A DNA stretch of 42,274 bases from NCBI GenBank assembly GCA_024277135.1, contig JAJRVV010000221.1, positions 1 through 42,274 on the forward strand, read 5' to 3'. Source of the stretch: Chloroflexota bacterium (lineage in GTDB: Bacteria; Chloroflexota; Anaerolineae; Promineifilales; Promineifilaceae). This document shows positions 23,360 through 32,276 of this stretch, piece by piece. Within the stretch, counting starts at the first letter, position 1, and every line of letters begins with the position of its first letter. The notes under the pieces were generated by a model, which saw only the letters and a list, made by a program, of their open reading frames with translations, made no database searches and was not told the DNA's origin. The position numbers were made by a program, and so were the translations under genes.

Positions 23360-25333
23360 TCAATCCAGCGGCGGCCGTTCTATCTGGGTGACATACAAAT
23401 TCTGCGGCGCAGCGATCCCCTTTAACGACACCCCTCCCATAATGGTGAATGTAATCGGCGTATTGAATCGTTTCAGTGTGCCATCCGCCTCAAACCCTTT
23501 GTGAATGGATTCAGAAACAATGATTTGGCCGTCGCCGGCCAATTCTACCAGCCGATGAGCGGTGTTCATCGCTTCGCCAACCATGCGGAAACTGAGTCGG
23601 GATTCGGCGCCTACGTTGCCCATGACGATGTTGCCCTGATCGATGCCAATGCCCAACCCCAGCCGAGTACCGGCTCGTTCATACCATCCCTGGCGTAACT
23701 GGTTGAACTGTTGCTGCATGGTGACGGCCGTGCGCAGCGCCAATTCCGTGGCATTGGGTTGGTCAAACGGCGCATTGAAGCCCACTAGAATTTCATCGGC
23801 CGTTAATTCAAACACCGTGCCATCGTGATCCAGCGCGATCTCCATCATTTGAGTGAAGAACTCGTTGAGCTGATTAATTGCCTCACCCGGTTCCACTTTG
23901 GAGATCATGCCGCCTGTCCAGTTGCGCAAATCGGCAAACATCACCACCGCCCATCGGCGCTCTCGTTTAGCCATCAAGCCCGGCTCATGGGACAGCACAT
24001 GATCCACCAAACGCGGCCCCATGTAACGAGAAAAAGTCTCTTTGAGAATCTGTTTTTCACGCCGTTCCTGCTGCAATCGCAGTTGCTCCATTCGCTTGAA
24101 CTCGGTCACATCCTGCATGACGGCCGCATACCCTACTTCCCGAATGGGAGAAAGGGTGACGTACAGCGTCTTGTTGTTGGGGATATTGACTTCTTGGGGC
24201 GGCATGTTTTCGCTGGCGCTGGCCAACATGCCGCCTAAAAAGGCTAATTGGGTCACATCCAGGATGGCGCGATCCACCACTTCTTCCGCTTTTATCTCAA
24301 ACAGCCGTTCAGCAGCTTGATTGACCAGGGAGATGTTCCATTCCTCGTCGGTGGTGATGACGGCATCGCTTGATTGGGTCAAAATGGCGTTAAGTTTCTG
24401 CCGTTCCTCGTTAATTTCGTTGAACAGGTGAGCGTTTTCGATGGCGGTGGTGACGGCCGCGCCCACTGTTTCCAGCAAGGAGAGATGATCTTTGTTGAAG
24501 TAACCAATCCGGGGATGATTCAATATCAGCACGCCGACAACCCGATTCGGGCTGGAAAGGGGAATGCCCAAGGCTGATCCTTTTTCATCAGGGGCGTCGG
24601 GCAGCATGACCCAACGGCCGTCCTCCCGAATATCCTCGATAATGTCGCCCCGTTTGTTCTGCGCCAGCCAGCCGCCCAATCCTCGGCTCATCACCGCCCG
24701 GGTGACGCTATCGCTCACTTCCAGAGGTTGGCCTGCTCGAATGAGAAATTTGTGGTTGACCATGCCGTTTTCATCCAACAGCATGATGTTGCCTTTGGTT
24801 GCGCCCACCGCTGCCTGGGTTTGGGCGATGATGGTCGCCATCATGGATTCCAGATTGAGCTGGGTGCTGATGGCGCGGCTGATTTCGTAGAGTAGTTGCA
24901 GCCGATTACGCTCTTCCTCTAAGTTGACTCTGGCCCGCTTCAGGCGAATGAGTGTCCGTACCCGCACTAACAGCTCTTCGCGGACATGCGGCCGGGAAAG
25001 AAATTCATCTGCCCCAGCTTCAATGCCTTCAATACGATATTGCACATCCCGTAATGCAGTGACCATGATCACCGGGATAAGCTGGGTATCCGGGTCTTGT
25101 TTGAGCTGCTGGCACACCTCAAAGCCGTTGATATCGGGCATCATCACATCCAACAGGATGATGTCGGGATTGCGTTCCCGCGCCATATCCATGCCTTCTT
25201 GACCGCCGCCGGCTTGCAAAATTTCGTACCCTTCCATGCGAAGTTGGGAAGATAGCAGCAGTCTGTTTTCGGGCATGTCGTCCACAATGAGGACGCTTTG
25301 TTTCTGTTTGTCACTGTCTGCAAAAATGTTCAC
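23360..25333 (-). CDS. Receiver-GAF-PAS-class III nucleotide cyclase
   Basis: 657 residues. The receiver (about 13-125) has D62 in LLDVMMP; the usual C-terminal Lys is Arg (FLSRPH). GAF lies at about 160-305, PAS at about 320-415, then a helical linker (420-440) and a class III cyclase domain (about 455-650). Both metal Asp residues are present (D468 in FADLRNW, D513 in TADEI), as are N590 and R594 (transition-state Asn/Arg). The base-selecting Lys is Glu (E509) and the partner Asp is Glu (E587). It could make a cyclic nucleotide with altered specificity or be a binding-only domain. RecF lies about 163 bp away, separated by heptamer repeats. Confidence 0.9.
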   Translation of the reverse strand: MNIFADSDKQKQSVLIVDDMPENRLLLSSQLRMEGYEILQAGGGQEGMDMARERNPDIILLDVMMPDINGFEVCQQLKQDPDTQLIPVIMVTALRDVQYRIEGIEAGADEFLSRPHVREELLVRVRTLIRLKRARVNLEEERNRLQLLYEISRAISTQLNLESMMATIIAQTQAAVGATKGNIMLLDENGMVNHKFLIRAGQPLEVSDSVTRAVMSRGLGGWLAQNKRGDIIEDIREDGRWVMLPDAPDEKGSALGIPLSSPNRVVGVLILNHPRIGYFNKDHLSLLETVGAAVTTAIENAHLFNEINEERQKLNAILTQSSDAVITTDEEWNISLVNQAAERLFEIKAEEVVDRAILDVTQLAFLGGMLASASENMPPQEVNIPNNKTLYVTLSPIREVGYAAVMQDVTEFKRMEQLRLQQERREKQILKETFSRYMGPRLVDHVLSHEPGLMAKRERRWAVVMFADLRNWTGGMISKVEPGEAINQLNEFFTQMMEIALDHDGTVFELTADEILVGFNAPFDQPNATELALRTAVTMQQQFNQLRQGWYERAGTRLGLGIGIDQGNIVMGNVGAESRLSFRMVGEAMNTAHRLVELAGDGQIIVSESIHKGFEADGTLKRFNTPITFTIMGGVSLKGIAAPQNLYVTQIERPPLD

Positions 25334-25394
25334 GGGCTGTTTCTCTATGTTGATGGCAGTCAGCGCCGGGTACTACCACTGACTGAGTAAAAAA

Positions 25395-25497
25395 ATAATG
25401 AATTGTGAATAATGAATTGTGAATTGCGAAGTGAAATAAGGCGGTGTTCGTTCAAACTTACTTCATAATTCACCATTGACAATTCATTATTCATTAT
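25395..25497. repeat. Inverted AATAATGAATTGTGAAT repeats
   Basis: Tandem AATTGTGAAT/AATAATGAAT units on the left are matched by ATTCATTATT/ACAATTCATT units on the right, forming a long imperfect inverted repeat between the cyclase and recF genes. The same AATTGTGA unit occurs at 4500-4557 at the start of the methyltransferase-GT39 gene. Confidence 0.8.
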
Positions 25498-26687
25498 TAT
25501 TCTGCCGCCGTCAGAATGCGGCCTGACACTACTTCCAAATTGGTGGCGTGGCGCAAAAAATCATTGGGGAACATGGCCGGATCGGTGGCGGTGACGATGG
25601 CCTGCGTGGATTTTTGAATATAGTTTAGCAGAAGCGCCCGCCGTTGTTCGTCGAGTTCGGCTGCAACTTCGTCTAACAGCAAGATGGGGGTTTCGCCGGT
25701 TTGGGCGGCCATCCAGTTGATTTCGGCCATTTTGAGGGCTAATAAGGCGCTGCGCTGCTGGCCGCGGGAACCGTAACTGCTCAGCGCCCGGCCGTTTATC
25801 TCAAACTGCCAATCATCCCGATGGGGGCCAACGGTGGTGACGCCGCGCGCAATATCGGTGGTGCGATTTTGCTTGAGGGCATTGGCGAATTGCTCTTGAA
25901 TGGAAGCGGAATTGACACGGCCGTTTTGTGGGTCGCTATTGCCGTTGAGTCGGGGCTGGTAGCTGAGCCGGATCGATTCAGCGCCGCCGGTTAACTCTTC
26001 GTAATGGATTCGTTTTGCTTCTCGTTCCATGTCAGCCAGAAATTGTGTCCGTCGGGAAAAGATGTGGCTGCCCAGTTCAACCGCCTGATCATCATAGATG
26101 GGCAGTATGTCCGGGCTGCCAACCCCTTCTCCAATTTGGCGCAGCAAGGCGTTGCGCTGCTCAATCGTTTTATTGTACTGGGACAAATTACGACAGTAAA
26201 TAGGATCAATTTGGCATAGCGTGATGTTCATGTAGCGGCGACGGCCGTTGGGCGGACCGGTGATCAGCTGCATATCTTCAGGTAAAAACAGCACCACTCG
26301 CAAATTGCCCAGCAAATCCATCAACCGCACTTTGCGCCGGTTGACCAGCGCTTCCCGGCGAAAACTGCGCTGACCGTTGCCCATTCCTCGGCTTTTTTCC
26401 AGGATCAAGCGTATTTCGATATGACGAGACTCGGTTTTAGTGGCTACCTGGGCCACCAATCGGCCCACCACGATAGGGTCATCCGTTTGGGCCGCATCCC
26501 AATTGATCATTTGTTGGTCTTTATCCGCCTGGGGAGATCGGGAGGTTGCCAGATAATAAATGGCTTCGAGAAGGTTCGTCTTGCCCTGAGCATTCCGCCC
26601 GTGCAACAGGGTTGTGCCCAGGGGAATGTCCAACTCCAAACGGCCGTAATTCCGAAAATTTGTCAGCGATAAATGCGTTAAGTGCAT
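25497..26687 (-). CDS. recF: DNA replication and repair protein RecF
   Basis: 396 residues from ATG 26687. It starts LTHLSLTNFRNYGRLEL and has Walker A GRNAQGKTNLLEAIYYLA, the signature SYGSRGQQRSALLALKMAE and Walker B PILLLDEVAAELDEQRR. RecF is an SMC-like ATPase that loads RecA at single-strand gaps with RecO and RecR. A 19-codon upstream extension has no ribosome site and is rejected. It stands apart from dnaA/dnaN, in a gap between repeats. With lexA it makes the window repair-rich, but no SOS box was seen upstream of it. Confidence 0.95.
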   Translation of the reverse strand: MHLTHLSLTNFRNYGRLELDIPLGTTLLHGRNAQGKTNLLEAIYYLATSRSPQADKDQQMINWDAAQTDDPIVVGRLVAQVATKTESRHIEIRLILEKSRGMGNGQRSFRREALVNRRKVRLMDLLGNLRVVLFLPEDMQLITGPPNGRRRYMNITLCQIDPIYCRNLSQYNKTIEQRNALLRQIGEGVGSPDILPIYDDQAVELGSHIFSRRTQFLADMEREAKRIHYEELTGGAESIRLSYQPRLNGNSDPQNGRVNSASIQEQFANALKQNRTTDIARGVTTVGPHRDDWQFEINGRALSSYGSRGQQRSALLALKMAEINWMAAQTGETPILLLDEVAAELDEQRRALLLNYIQKSTQAIVTATDPAMFPNDFLRHATNLEVVSGRILTAAE

Positions 26688-26756
26688 GACCAGTACGATT
26701 CCACCTTGAACATGAATTTTAACATAAGCTGAAAAGCCTGTCATTGCTCGGTTCTG

Positions 26757-26875
26757 GCGAATGAATTCGCGGCCACAACTGCGAAACCGGCCTGCGCCGG
26801 TTAGCGATCAGTCGGCGAAGGCCGACTTGGCAAACGTAGCCGCAGATTTATCTGCCGGTTTGTGAGCCATGTTGC
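26757..26875. repeat. Dispersed GC-rich repeat, copy 2
   Basis: The CGGCCTGCGCCGG, GAAGGCCGACTTGGCAAACGT and AGCCGCAGATTTATCTGCCGG blocks appear in the order of copy 1 (14285-14395). It lies in the 250-bp gap between recF and the SppA-like gene. No coding content is seen. Confidence 0.7.
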
Positions 26876-26940
26876 GACCGCCATGCCGACATGTTATCCT
26901 ATGCACCTGACTCATAAAAGCTTCAGTTAAGGAGTGGATG

Positions 26941-27816
26941 ATGGCTGAAAATGACAGCCCGGAGCGTTCTCCGTTACGTTTAATCCTGTTATTCCTCATC
27001 GTTGTGTTTTTGCCGTTGGCTGTGGGCGTGTATGCCGCGCCGCGGCTGGTTCCCAAACCCCAGATCGGCATTGCCCGTTTGAATTATGAAATTGATGGAT
27101 TTACCACCGAATTGTTGACGGCGCAGCTTGATTATGCCCGGCAAAACCCGGAGGTGAAAGGCATTCTGCTGCTCATCAACAGTCCTGGCGGATCGGCGGC
27201 GTATAGCGAAGAGTTGTACCTCAATGTCTTAGCCTTGCGTGAACAGATGCCGGTGGTCGCTTCCATCGATTTATTGGCGGCCAGCGGCGCTTACTATACC
27301 GCCGCCGCCGCCGATGAAATCTACGCTAAAATGACGTCGGCCGTGGGCAGCATTGGCGTCATCGCCTCATTGCCGGGGGCCGTTTTCATCGAGGAAGAAG
27401 TGCTAACCACCGGGCCGTACAAAGCGTTCGGCGGCACGCGGGACGCCTCGGTGCGCCAGATTGAGCGAGCCAAGTTCGCTTTTTTGCAAGCGATACAAAA
27501 CGGCCGCGGCCAACGGCTGGAAGTGTCGCTCGATTATCTGTCGCGGGCTGAAATTTTCACCGGCGTTCAGGCGTTGGAGTTCGGTATGATTGACGGCTTG
27601 ATTTCCAACGATGAAGCCATCAAACGCGCGGCCGAACTGGCCGGCGTTTCCGATTATGATGTGGTGGAGCTTTTCCCGCTGACCTTTGATGACGGCGATG
27701 GCGCTCTGGGCAGCTACCAGCCGCCCGTCATTGACATGGAACGGTTATGGGCGCCGCCTTCTAATTTGGCACCCGGTCTCTATTATCGTTACCTTGAATT
27801 GCCGGCGAACCGGTAG
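26941..27816 (+). CDS. SppA-like S49 signal peptide peptidase
   Basis: 291 residues from the second ATG of an ATG-ATG pair (AAGGAG 6 nt upstream). An N-terminal transmembrane helix (about 15-35) anchors it with the protease outside. The catalytic Ser is in LAASGAYYTAAAADEI and the likely base Lys in GPYKAFGG, the S...K dyad order of half-size SppA. INSPGGSAAYSEELY is the conserved G-G loop. It would degrade released signal peptides or other membrane fragments. It is followed 13 bp later by the DUF4350-like gene. Confidence 0.9.
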   Translation: MAENDSPERSPLRLILLFLIVVFLPLAVGVYAAPRLVPKPQIGIARLNYEIDGFTTELLTAQLDYARQNPEVKGILLLINSPGGSAAYSEELYLNVLALREQMPVVASIDLLAASGAYYTAAAADEIYAKMTSAVGSIGVIASLPGAVFIEEEVLTTGPYKAFGGTRDASVRQIERAKFAFLQAIQNGRGQRLEVSLDYLSRAEIFTGVQALEFGMIDGLISNDEAIKRAAELAGVSDYDVVELFPLTFDDGDGALGSYQPPVIDMERLWAPPSNLAPGLYYRYLELPANR

Positions 27817-27829
27817 GAGGGAGTGACCC

Positions 27830-29836
27830 ATGCGAAAAACCATCATTCTGATTGTTGTCTTCATCGTGTTGCTGGCGGCTCCCACTGGGCTGCGATATTT
27901 GCAATTTTATCAATTGGGCGGGGTCGAACGGGAACTGCCGCAGCCATATGATCCGGCCGCGATTGCGGAAGTGCCCACGCCGCCGGCTTCCGAATTTACA
28001 GATGAACCGGATGTGGGTGAGGGGCTGGTGTTGCTGGATCAGGGGCACGCCAACGCTTTTACCCTGGATGAGATCAGTTATCTGGACGGCCGTCTGGCAG
28101 CGCGGGGATATGAACTGCTCTCCTTCACCGGCGGCGATCTGGCGGCCGCCTTGCGTCCGGTGACAGCTTTCATCGTCATCACCCCTTTGGCGCAATACGG
28201 AGTCGCCGAAATTCAAGCGGCGGCCGATTTTGTGAAGCGGGGCGGCCGTTTGCTCATGGTCGGCGACCCCACCCGGTTTGAAGTGATTTTCGATGAGGAA
28301 GATGTGTTCAACTTTTCCTTTGAAATCGCTTCCGACAAAATCCCGTTGAACTCGTTGGCTAATGAGTTTGACATCATTTTCAATGGGGATTACCTCTACA
28401 ACGTCACCGAAAATGAAGGTAATTTCCGCAATATCATCTTGCGTGAAGATCAATTTGCCGAGGGGTATGAGGCGTTAACGCTGAATGTACGTAAACTGGC
28501 TTTTTACGGCTCTCATTCATTGCAAGTGGGGCCGGAAGGCACAGCTTTGTTCACGGCTGACGACAATACTTGGTCTACCGCCACTGACAGACCGGGCGGG
28601 TTGGTGTTGGCGGCAGCCGGTCGTGACGGCCGTGTCCTGGCCCTGGGCGACATCCATTTCCTAACCGAACCCTACTACACCGTCTACGACAACAGCCGTT
28701 TCATCGCTTACCTGGCCGATTTCCTGACCGAGCCGGAAGATCGCAGCTTTGTGTTGGCTGATTTCCCCTTTTTATTCAAGCGGGACGTTAACCTGATTTA
28801 CGCCGGCGATCCTGAATTAGGACCGGATGCGTTTGATGAAATCATCGCTCTGCAAACCGCTTTCCGCCAGGTGGGCCAGAATTTGTCATTGGCGGATGAA
28901 CCACAAGATGATCATGATGCGTTGTATGTGGGACTCTACAACCAGGCGGATGAAATCGTCGCTATCCTGGAGACCCAGGGCATCAGCCTCACCATCAAGC
29001 CGCCAGTTCCCACCGAAGAAGAGTTGCAGGACAATGACAATGACAATGGCGACGAGGATGAGGAAGACCCTCTGCGTTTAATTGAATCGGCCATGGGCAA
29101 CGTGCAGATGTCGGGAACGGCGTTGATTTTGCTGGATGACACCCCTTTGCGGCGGACGGTGGTGCTGTTGGCCGCCAGCAAGGAAGGGCTGGAAAGCGCC
29201 ATTGAGCGGATGATGTCCCTGGTTGCGGTGGATGCTGACTCTGTCTTGGGCGATTGCCTGATTCGAGACGAGATGGCGCTGTGTCCCACCGGCGTCGCCG
29301 ATGAAGCCGTTGAAGCGGAATTAAAAACGGGCGGCGCGCCGGAGGCGAATGGCAACGGCGGGGCCGACAATGGTGATTCCGATGCCAATGGGGATGCCGA
29401 CAATGGGGATACCGATACCGATAACGACAATGGCGGCGATGATGAGATTGACGGCGTACTGCAAGGCTCTATCAACCTGGGCGATACGGTTTCGGGCAAT
29501 TTGGCCGAGAGCGAGGCCCACCTGTGGCTGTTTGCTGGCGGGCCGGCCGTCGTTGATATTTTTGTGGACGGCGATGAAAATATAGATTTGGTGGTTGAAC
29601 TGTATGGCCCGGACAATACGTTAATAACCTCGGCCGACAACACCTTCACCGGCGAGGAAGAGCAGTTGTTGGCGGCGGATATTCCTGACGACGGGGAGTA
29701 CACCATCCGCGTACGTGATTTCTTTGGCAATGAGGGCGGTTATACGTTGACGGTCATCGTTTCGGAAGGGGTGGGCGCGGTGGATGGGGACACGGCCGTC
29801 GTCCTCTCGCGCCTGTTCTGGAGTCATGGCTGGTAA
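27830..29836 (+). CDS. Membrane-anchored DUF4350-like protein with C-terminal PPC domain
   Basis: 668 residues, with GGAGGGAG 7 nt before ATG. Residues about 5-25 are a transmembrane anchor. Residues about 60-330 resemble DUF4350, an extracellular domain of unknown function with a GATase-like fold (RGGRLLMVGDPTRFE). Two low-complexity D/N/G/E-rich stretches follow (about 398-412 and 503-540). Residues about 545-655 look like a bacterial pre-peptidase C-terminal (PPC) beta-sandwich (ESEAHLWLFAGGPAVVDIF, DGEYTIRVRD). It is probably a cell-surface protein. It overlaps the following response regulator by 11 bp and follows SppA closely, so the three form an operon. Confidence 0.8.
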   Translation: MRKTIILIVVFIVLLAAPTGLRYLQFYQLGGVERELPQPYDPAAIAEVPTPPASEFTDEPDVGEGLVLLDQGHANAFTLDEISYLDGRLAARGYELLSFTGGDLAAALRPVTAFIVITPLAQYGVAEIQAAADFVKRGGRLLMVGDPTRFEVIFDEEDVFNFSFEIASDKIPLNSLANEFDIIFNGDYLYNVTENEGNFRNIILREDQFAEGYEALTLNVRKLAFYGSHSLQVGPEGTALFTADDNTWSTATDRPGGLVLAAAGRDGRVLALGDIHFLTEPYYTVYDNSRFIAYLADFLTEPEDRSFVLADFPFLFKRDVNLIYAGDPELGPDAFDEIIALQTAFRQVGQNLSLADEPQDDHDALYVGLYNQADEIVAILETQGISLTIKPPVPTEEELQDNDNDNGDEDEEDPLRLIESAMGNVQMSGTALILLDDTPLRRTVVLLAASKEGLESAIERMMSLVAVDADSVLGDCLIRDEMALCPTGVADEAVEAELKTGGAPEANGNGGADNGDSDANGDADNGDTDTDNDNGGDDEIDGVLQGSINLGDTVSGNLAESEAHLWLFAGGPAVVDIFVDGDENIDLVVELYGPDNTLITSADNTFTGEEEQLLAADIPDDGEYTIRVRDFFGNEGGYTLTVIVSEGVGAVDGDTAVVLSRLFWSHGW

Positions 29837-30515
29837 CATCCTGGTGGTGGATGATGACATTGCTCTGGCGCAAACGGTGGCAGAGATTTTGCGCCGGGCC
29901 GGGCATACGGCCGTGCTGGCCCACACTGCCGAAGATGGGGTGCGGATCGCCTTGAATGACCGTCCCGACCTGGCGCTTTTGGATGTGATGGTTCCTAACA
30001 TGGGCGGCTGGGAAGCGTGCCGCCGCATCCGCGAGCATTCCGATATGCCCATCATTTTCCTGACGGCGATGGGACAGGTGAATGATGTGGTGCGCGGCCT
30101 GCAAATCGGGGCCGATGATTACATCGTCAAACCATTTAACCAGTCGGAACTGCTGGCGCGGGTGATGGCTCACCTGCGCCGCACCCAATCATCCTCGCCG
30201 CCGCAGGACAAGCTCTATTTCGGTAATGGCGCTTTGGTAATTGATTTGACGGCGCATACGGTTGAGGTTGACGGCCGTACCGTCGAGTTAACCCCCCGCG
30301 AATTTCAATTGCTGACGGTGTTGGTACACCACGCCGGCCGCGTGATCCCTACTGCCGAATTAGTGAAACGAGCCTGGGGGTTGAAAGACAGAGACGCAAT
30401 TGATAACATTAAGCCCTATATTCACTACTTGCGAAAAAAGTTGGAGGCAGATCCAGCTTCTCCGTATTGGATTTTAACGGTTCGAGGCGTCGGCTACCGC
30501 TTCACCCCGAACTGA
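29826..30515 (+). CDS. OmpR/PhoB-family response regulator
   Basis: 229 residues from ATG 29826. Receiver: DDD (10-12), phospho-acceptor D53 in LLDVMVP, T in FLTAMG, K in IVKPFNQ. C-terminal winged helix (about 134-228): ELTPREFQLLTVLV and DNIKPYIHYLRKKL, ending VRGVGYRF. It is a complete DNA-binding regulator. No kinase adjoins; its first 11 bases overlap the surface-protein gene, an unusual position that ties its expression to that gene. Confidence 0.94.
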   Translation: MAGNILVVDDDIALAQTVAEILRRAGHTAVLAHTAEDGVRIALNDRPDLALLDVMVPNMGGWEACRRIREHSDMPIIFLTAMGQVNDVVRGLQIGADDYIVKPFNQSELLARVMAHLRRTQSSSPPQDKLYFGNGALVIDLTAHTVEVDGRTVELTPREFQLLTVLVHHAGRVIPTAELVKRAWGLKDRDAIDNIKPYIHYLRKKLEADPASPYWILTVRGVGYRFTPN

Positions 30516-30522
30516 AATTCAA

Positions 30523-30582
30523 CACTTTGCTCACTTGTCACTTTAGTCACTTTTCACTTTACTCACTTTACTCACTTTCTCT
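30523..30582. repeat. TCACTTT short tandem repeats
   Basis: Units TCACTTT(A/G) with variable one- to four-base spacers recur seven or so times (CACTTTGCTCACTTGTCAC, TCACTTTAC). They fill the gap before the sulfatase-like gene, which has no Shine-Dalgarno sequence. Confidence 0.75.
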
Positions 30583-30599
30583 TTGCGGTTTCCCGCGCT

Positions 30600-32177
30600 A
30601 TGAATCGTCCTGACATCATCCTGGTTGTGCTAGACACACAACGCGCCGACCGATTAGGCTGTTACGGCCGTCAGCCAGCCATCACCCCCAATCTCGATCA
30701 ATTTGCCCGGCGCGGGGTGTTGTTTGAGCAAGCTGTTTCCCCGGCGCAATGGACGATCCCCAGCCACGCCTCGCTGTTCACCGGTTTGTATCCCACCGCC
30801 CATCAAGTGACCCAATCGGCGCACAGCATCAGCCCGGAACTGCCTCATCTGGCGGAACTCCTGCGGGATTCCGACTACCAAACGGCGGGGTTTTGCAATA
30901 ATCCCCTGGTCGGCATTTTGAATAATGGGTTTAAGCGCGGGTTCCAAACTTTTTACAATTACGGCGGCGCCTTTCCCAGCACGCCGCACCATTCCAGCAG
31001 CCTGCCCTGGCCGCTGAACCGGGCGACGGCCGCGTACACCCAATTTCTACGCCGGATTTCTTACCCTATCCAGAATTTTTTCGGCCAATCCGACCTCGCT
31101 TTTCGCGTGTCGTTGAATGCGTGGTTGACGCCGTTGTGGTCCCGGTTCGCCAACTTCAAAGGGCAAAATGCGCGTTCCGCGCGCGACGCGGCCCATTTTT
31201 TGCGGCGGCGGGAAAATGAGGGGGATGAACGGCCGTTGTTCCTCTTCCTCAACCTGATGGAAACCCACCTCCCCTTTTGGCCGCCGGATGAATTCATTGA
31301 CCGGGTGTCGCCCAATTTGCGCCAAAACAAGGAAGCGACGGCCGTTATGCGCCGCTGGAACCGGGAAGCTTACCGGTGGGCGGCGCCTTTGGCCGAGCCG
31401 TTGAGCGAATTAGAAGATCAGGTACTCAACGACCTGTATGACGCGGAAGTGGCGTATCAGGATGATTATTTGGGCGAATTGTTGGATGTGTTGGACGGCC
31501 GTACACGACAAGCCGACACCCTCACCGTCATCCTCTCTGATCATGGAGATGGCCTGGGCGATCATGGGTACATGGGCCACGCTTTTGTGGCGTATGAGGA
31601 ATTGGTGCATGTGCCGCTGCTGATGCAGTGGCCGCGCCGCTTTGCCCGGCCGCAACGGGTGAAAATCCCGGTCAGTACCAGACGGGTGTATCACACGCTG
31701 CTGGATGCGGCGGGCGCGCTGCCGCAACGGGCCAATCTCTCTCCCACGGAAATTCACCGGCTGACATTGGCGCACACGGTGCACGGCCGTGACCCGGAAC
31801 AGGGCATGGCTTACAGCGAAATTTACCCGCCGCTCAACTTCGTCCGCGCCATCGAAAACCACCAGCCTGACCTGCTGGCTCCTTTCCGCTGCCGCAGCCT
31901 TCGCCGCGCCATTGTGAAGACGCAGCCGGACGCGACCACGTTGAAACTGATCCAGGTGGATGATCAGCCGGACGAGTTGTTTGATTTGCAAAATGACCCC
32001 TGGGAACAGACGAATGTGCTGGCGGCGCGGCCGTCTCCAGCGCAGCAACTCAACCAACAGCTAAACCAGATGGCGGCAAACGGCCGTCTCAAACAACAAA
32101 CCATCAAAACAGGCGAACAGGTTGAACTTGACGACGCCCTCGCCCGCCAACTGCGCGGGCTGGGATACCTGGATTAA
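30600..32177 (+). CDS. Sulfatase-like (alkaline phosphatase superfamily) hydrolase
   Basis: 525 residues, no signal peptide. The N-terminal metal/active site is ILVVLDTQRADRLGCYG (D12, and D17 or R15 region), followed by WTIPSHASLFTGLYP at about 51-65. In sulfatases the formylglycine Cys/Ser starts a C/S-x-P-S-R motif; here it reads T-I-P-S-H, so the FGly consensus is missing and Thr is the likely nucleophile, as in phosphodiesterase or phosphoglycerol-transferase relatives. A further metal motif SDHGDGLGDHGYMGH lies near residue 313. Substrate unknown. An array of TCACTTT repeats precedes it. Confidence 0.88.
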   Translation: MNRPDIILVVLDTQRADRLGCYGRQPAITPNLDQFARRGVLFEQAVSPAQWTIPSHASLFTGLYPTAHQVTQSAHSISPELPHLAELLRDSDYQTAGFCNNPLVGILNNGFKRGFQTFYNYGGAFPSTPHHSSSLPWPLNRATAAYTQFLRRISYPIQNFFGQSDLAFRVSLNAWLTPLWSRFANFKGQNARSARDAAHFLRRRENEGDERPLFLFLNLMETHLPFWPPDEFIDRVSPNLRQNKEATAVMRRWNREAYRWAAPLAEPLSELEDQVLNDLYDAEVAYQDDYLGELLDVLDGRTRQADTLTVILSDHGDGLGDHGYMGHAFVAYEELVHVPLLMQWPRRFARPQRVKIPVSTRRVYHTLLDAAGALPQRANLSPTEIHRLTLAHTVHGRDPEQGMAYSEIYPPLNFVRAIENHQPDLLAPFRCRSLRRAIVKTQPDATTLKLIQVDDQPDELFDLQNDPWEQTNVLAARPSPAQQLNQQLNQMAANGRLKQQTIKTGEQVELDDALARQLRGLGYLD

Positions 32178-32178
32178 C

Positions 32179-32262
32179 AATGAACAATTAACAATGAGTA
32201 ATGAACAATGAGTAATGAACAATGAGCAAAGGCTTTGCTCATTGTTCATTACTCATTACTCA
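32179..32262. repeat. Heptamer array with a 24-bp perfect hairpin before lgt
   Basis: Units (C/T)AATGA(A/G) run on the left and their complements on the right. Positions 32208-32231 pair perfectly with 32233-32256 (24 bp, one unpaired centre base). It forms a potential cruciform between the sulfatase-like gene and lgt. No T-run follows, so termination is uncertain. Confidence 0.9.
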
Positions 32263-32276
32263 TTTACGGAGATTAC

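Noticed and set aside
22643-26687. Replication origin near rsmG and recF
   Set aside because: No cluster of DnaA boxes (TTATCCACA-like) was seen, and dnaA, dnaN and parA are absent.
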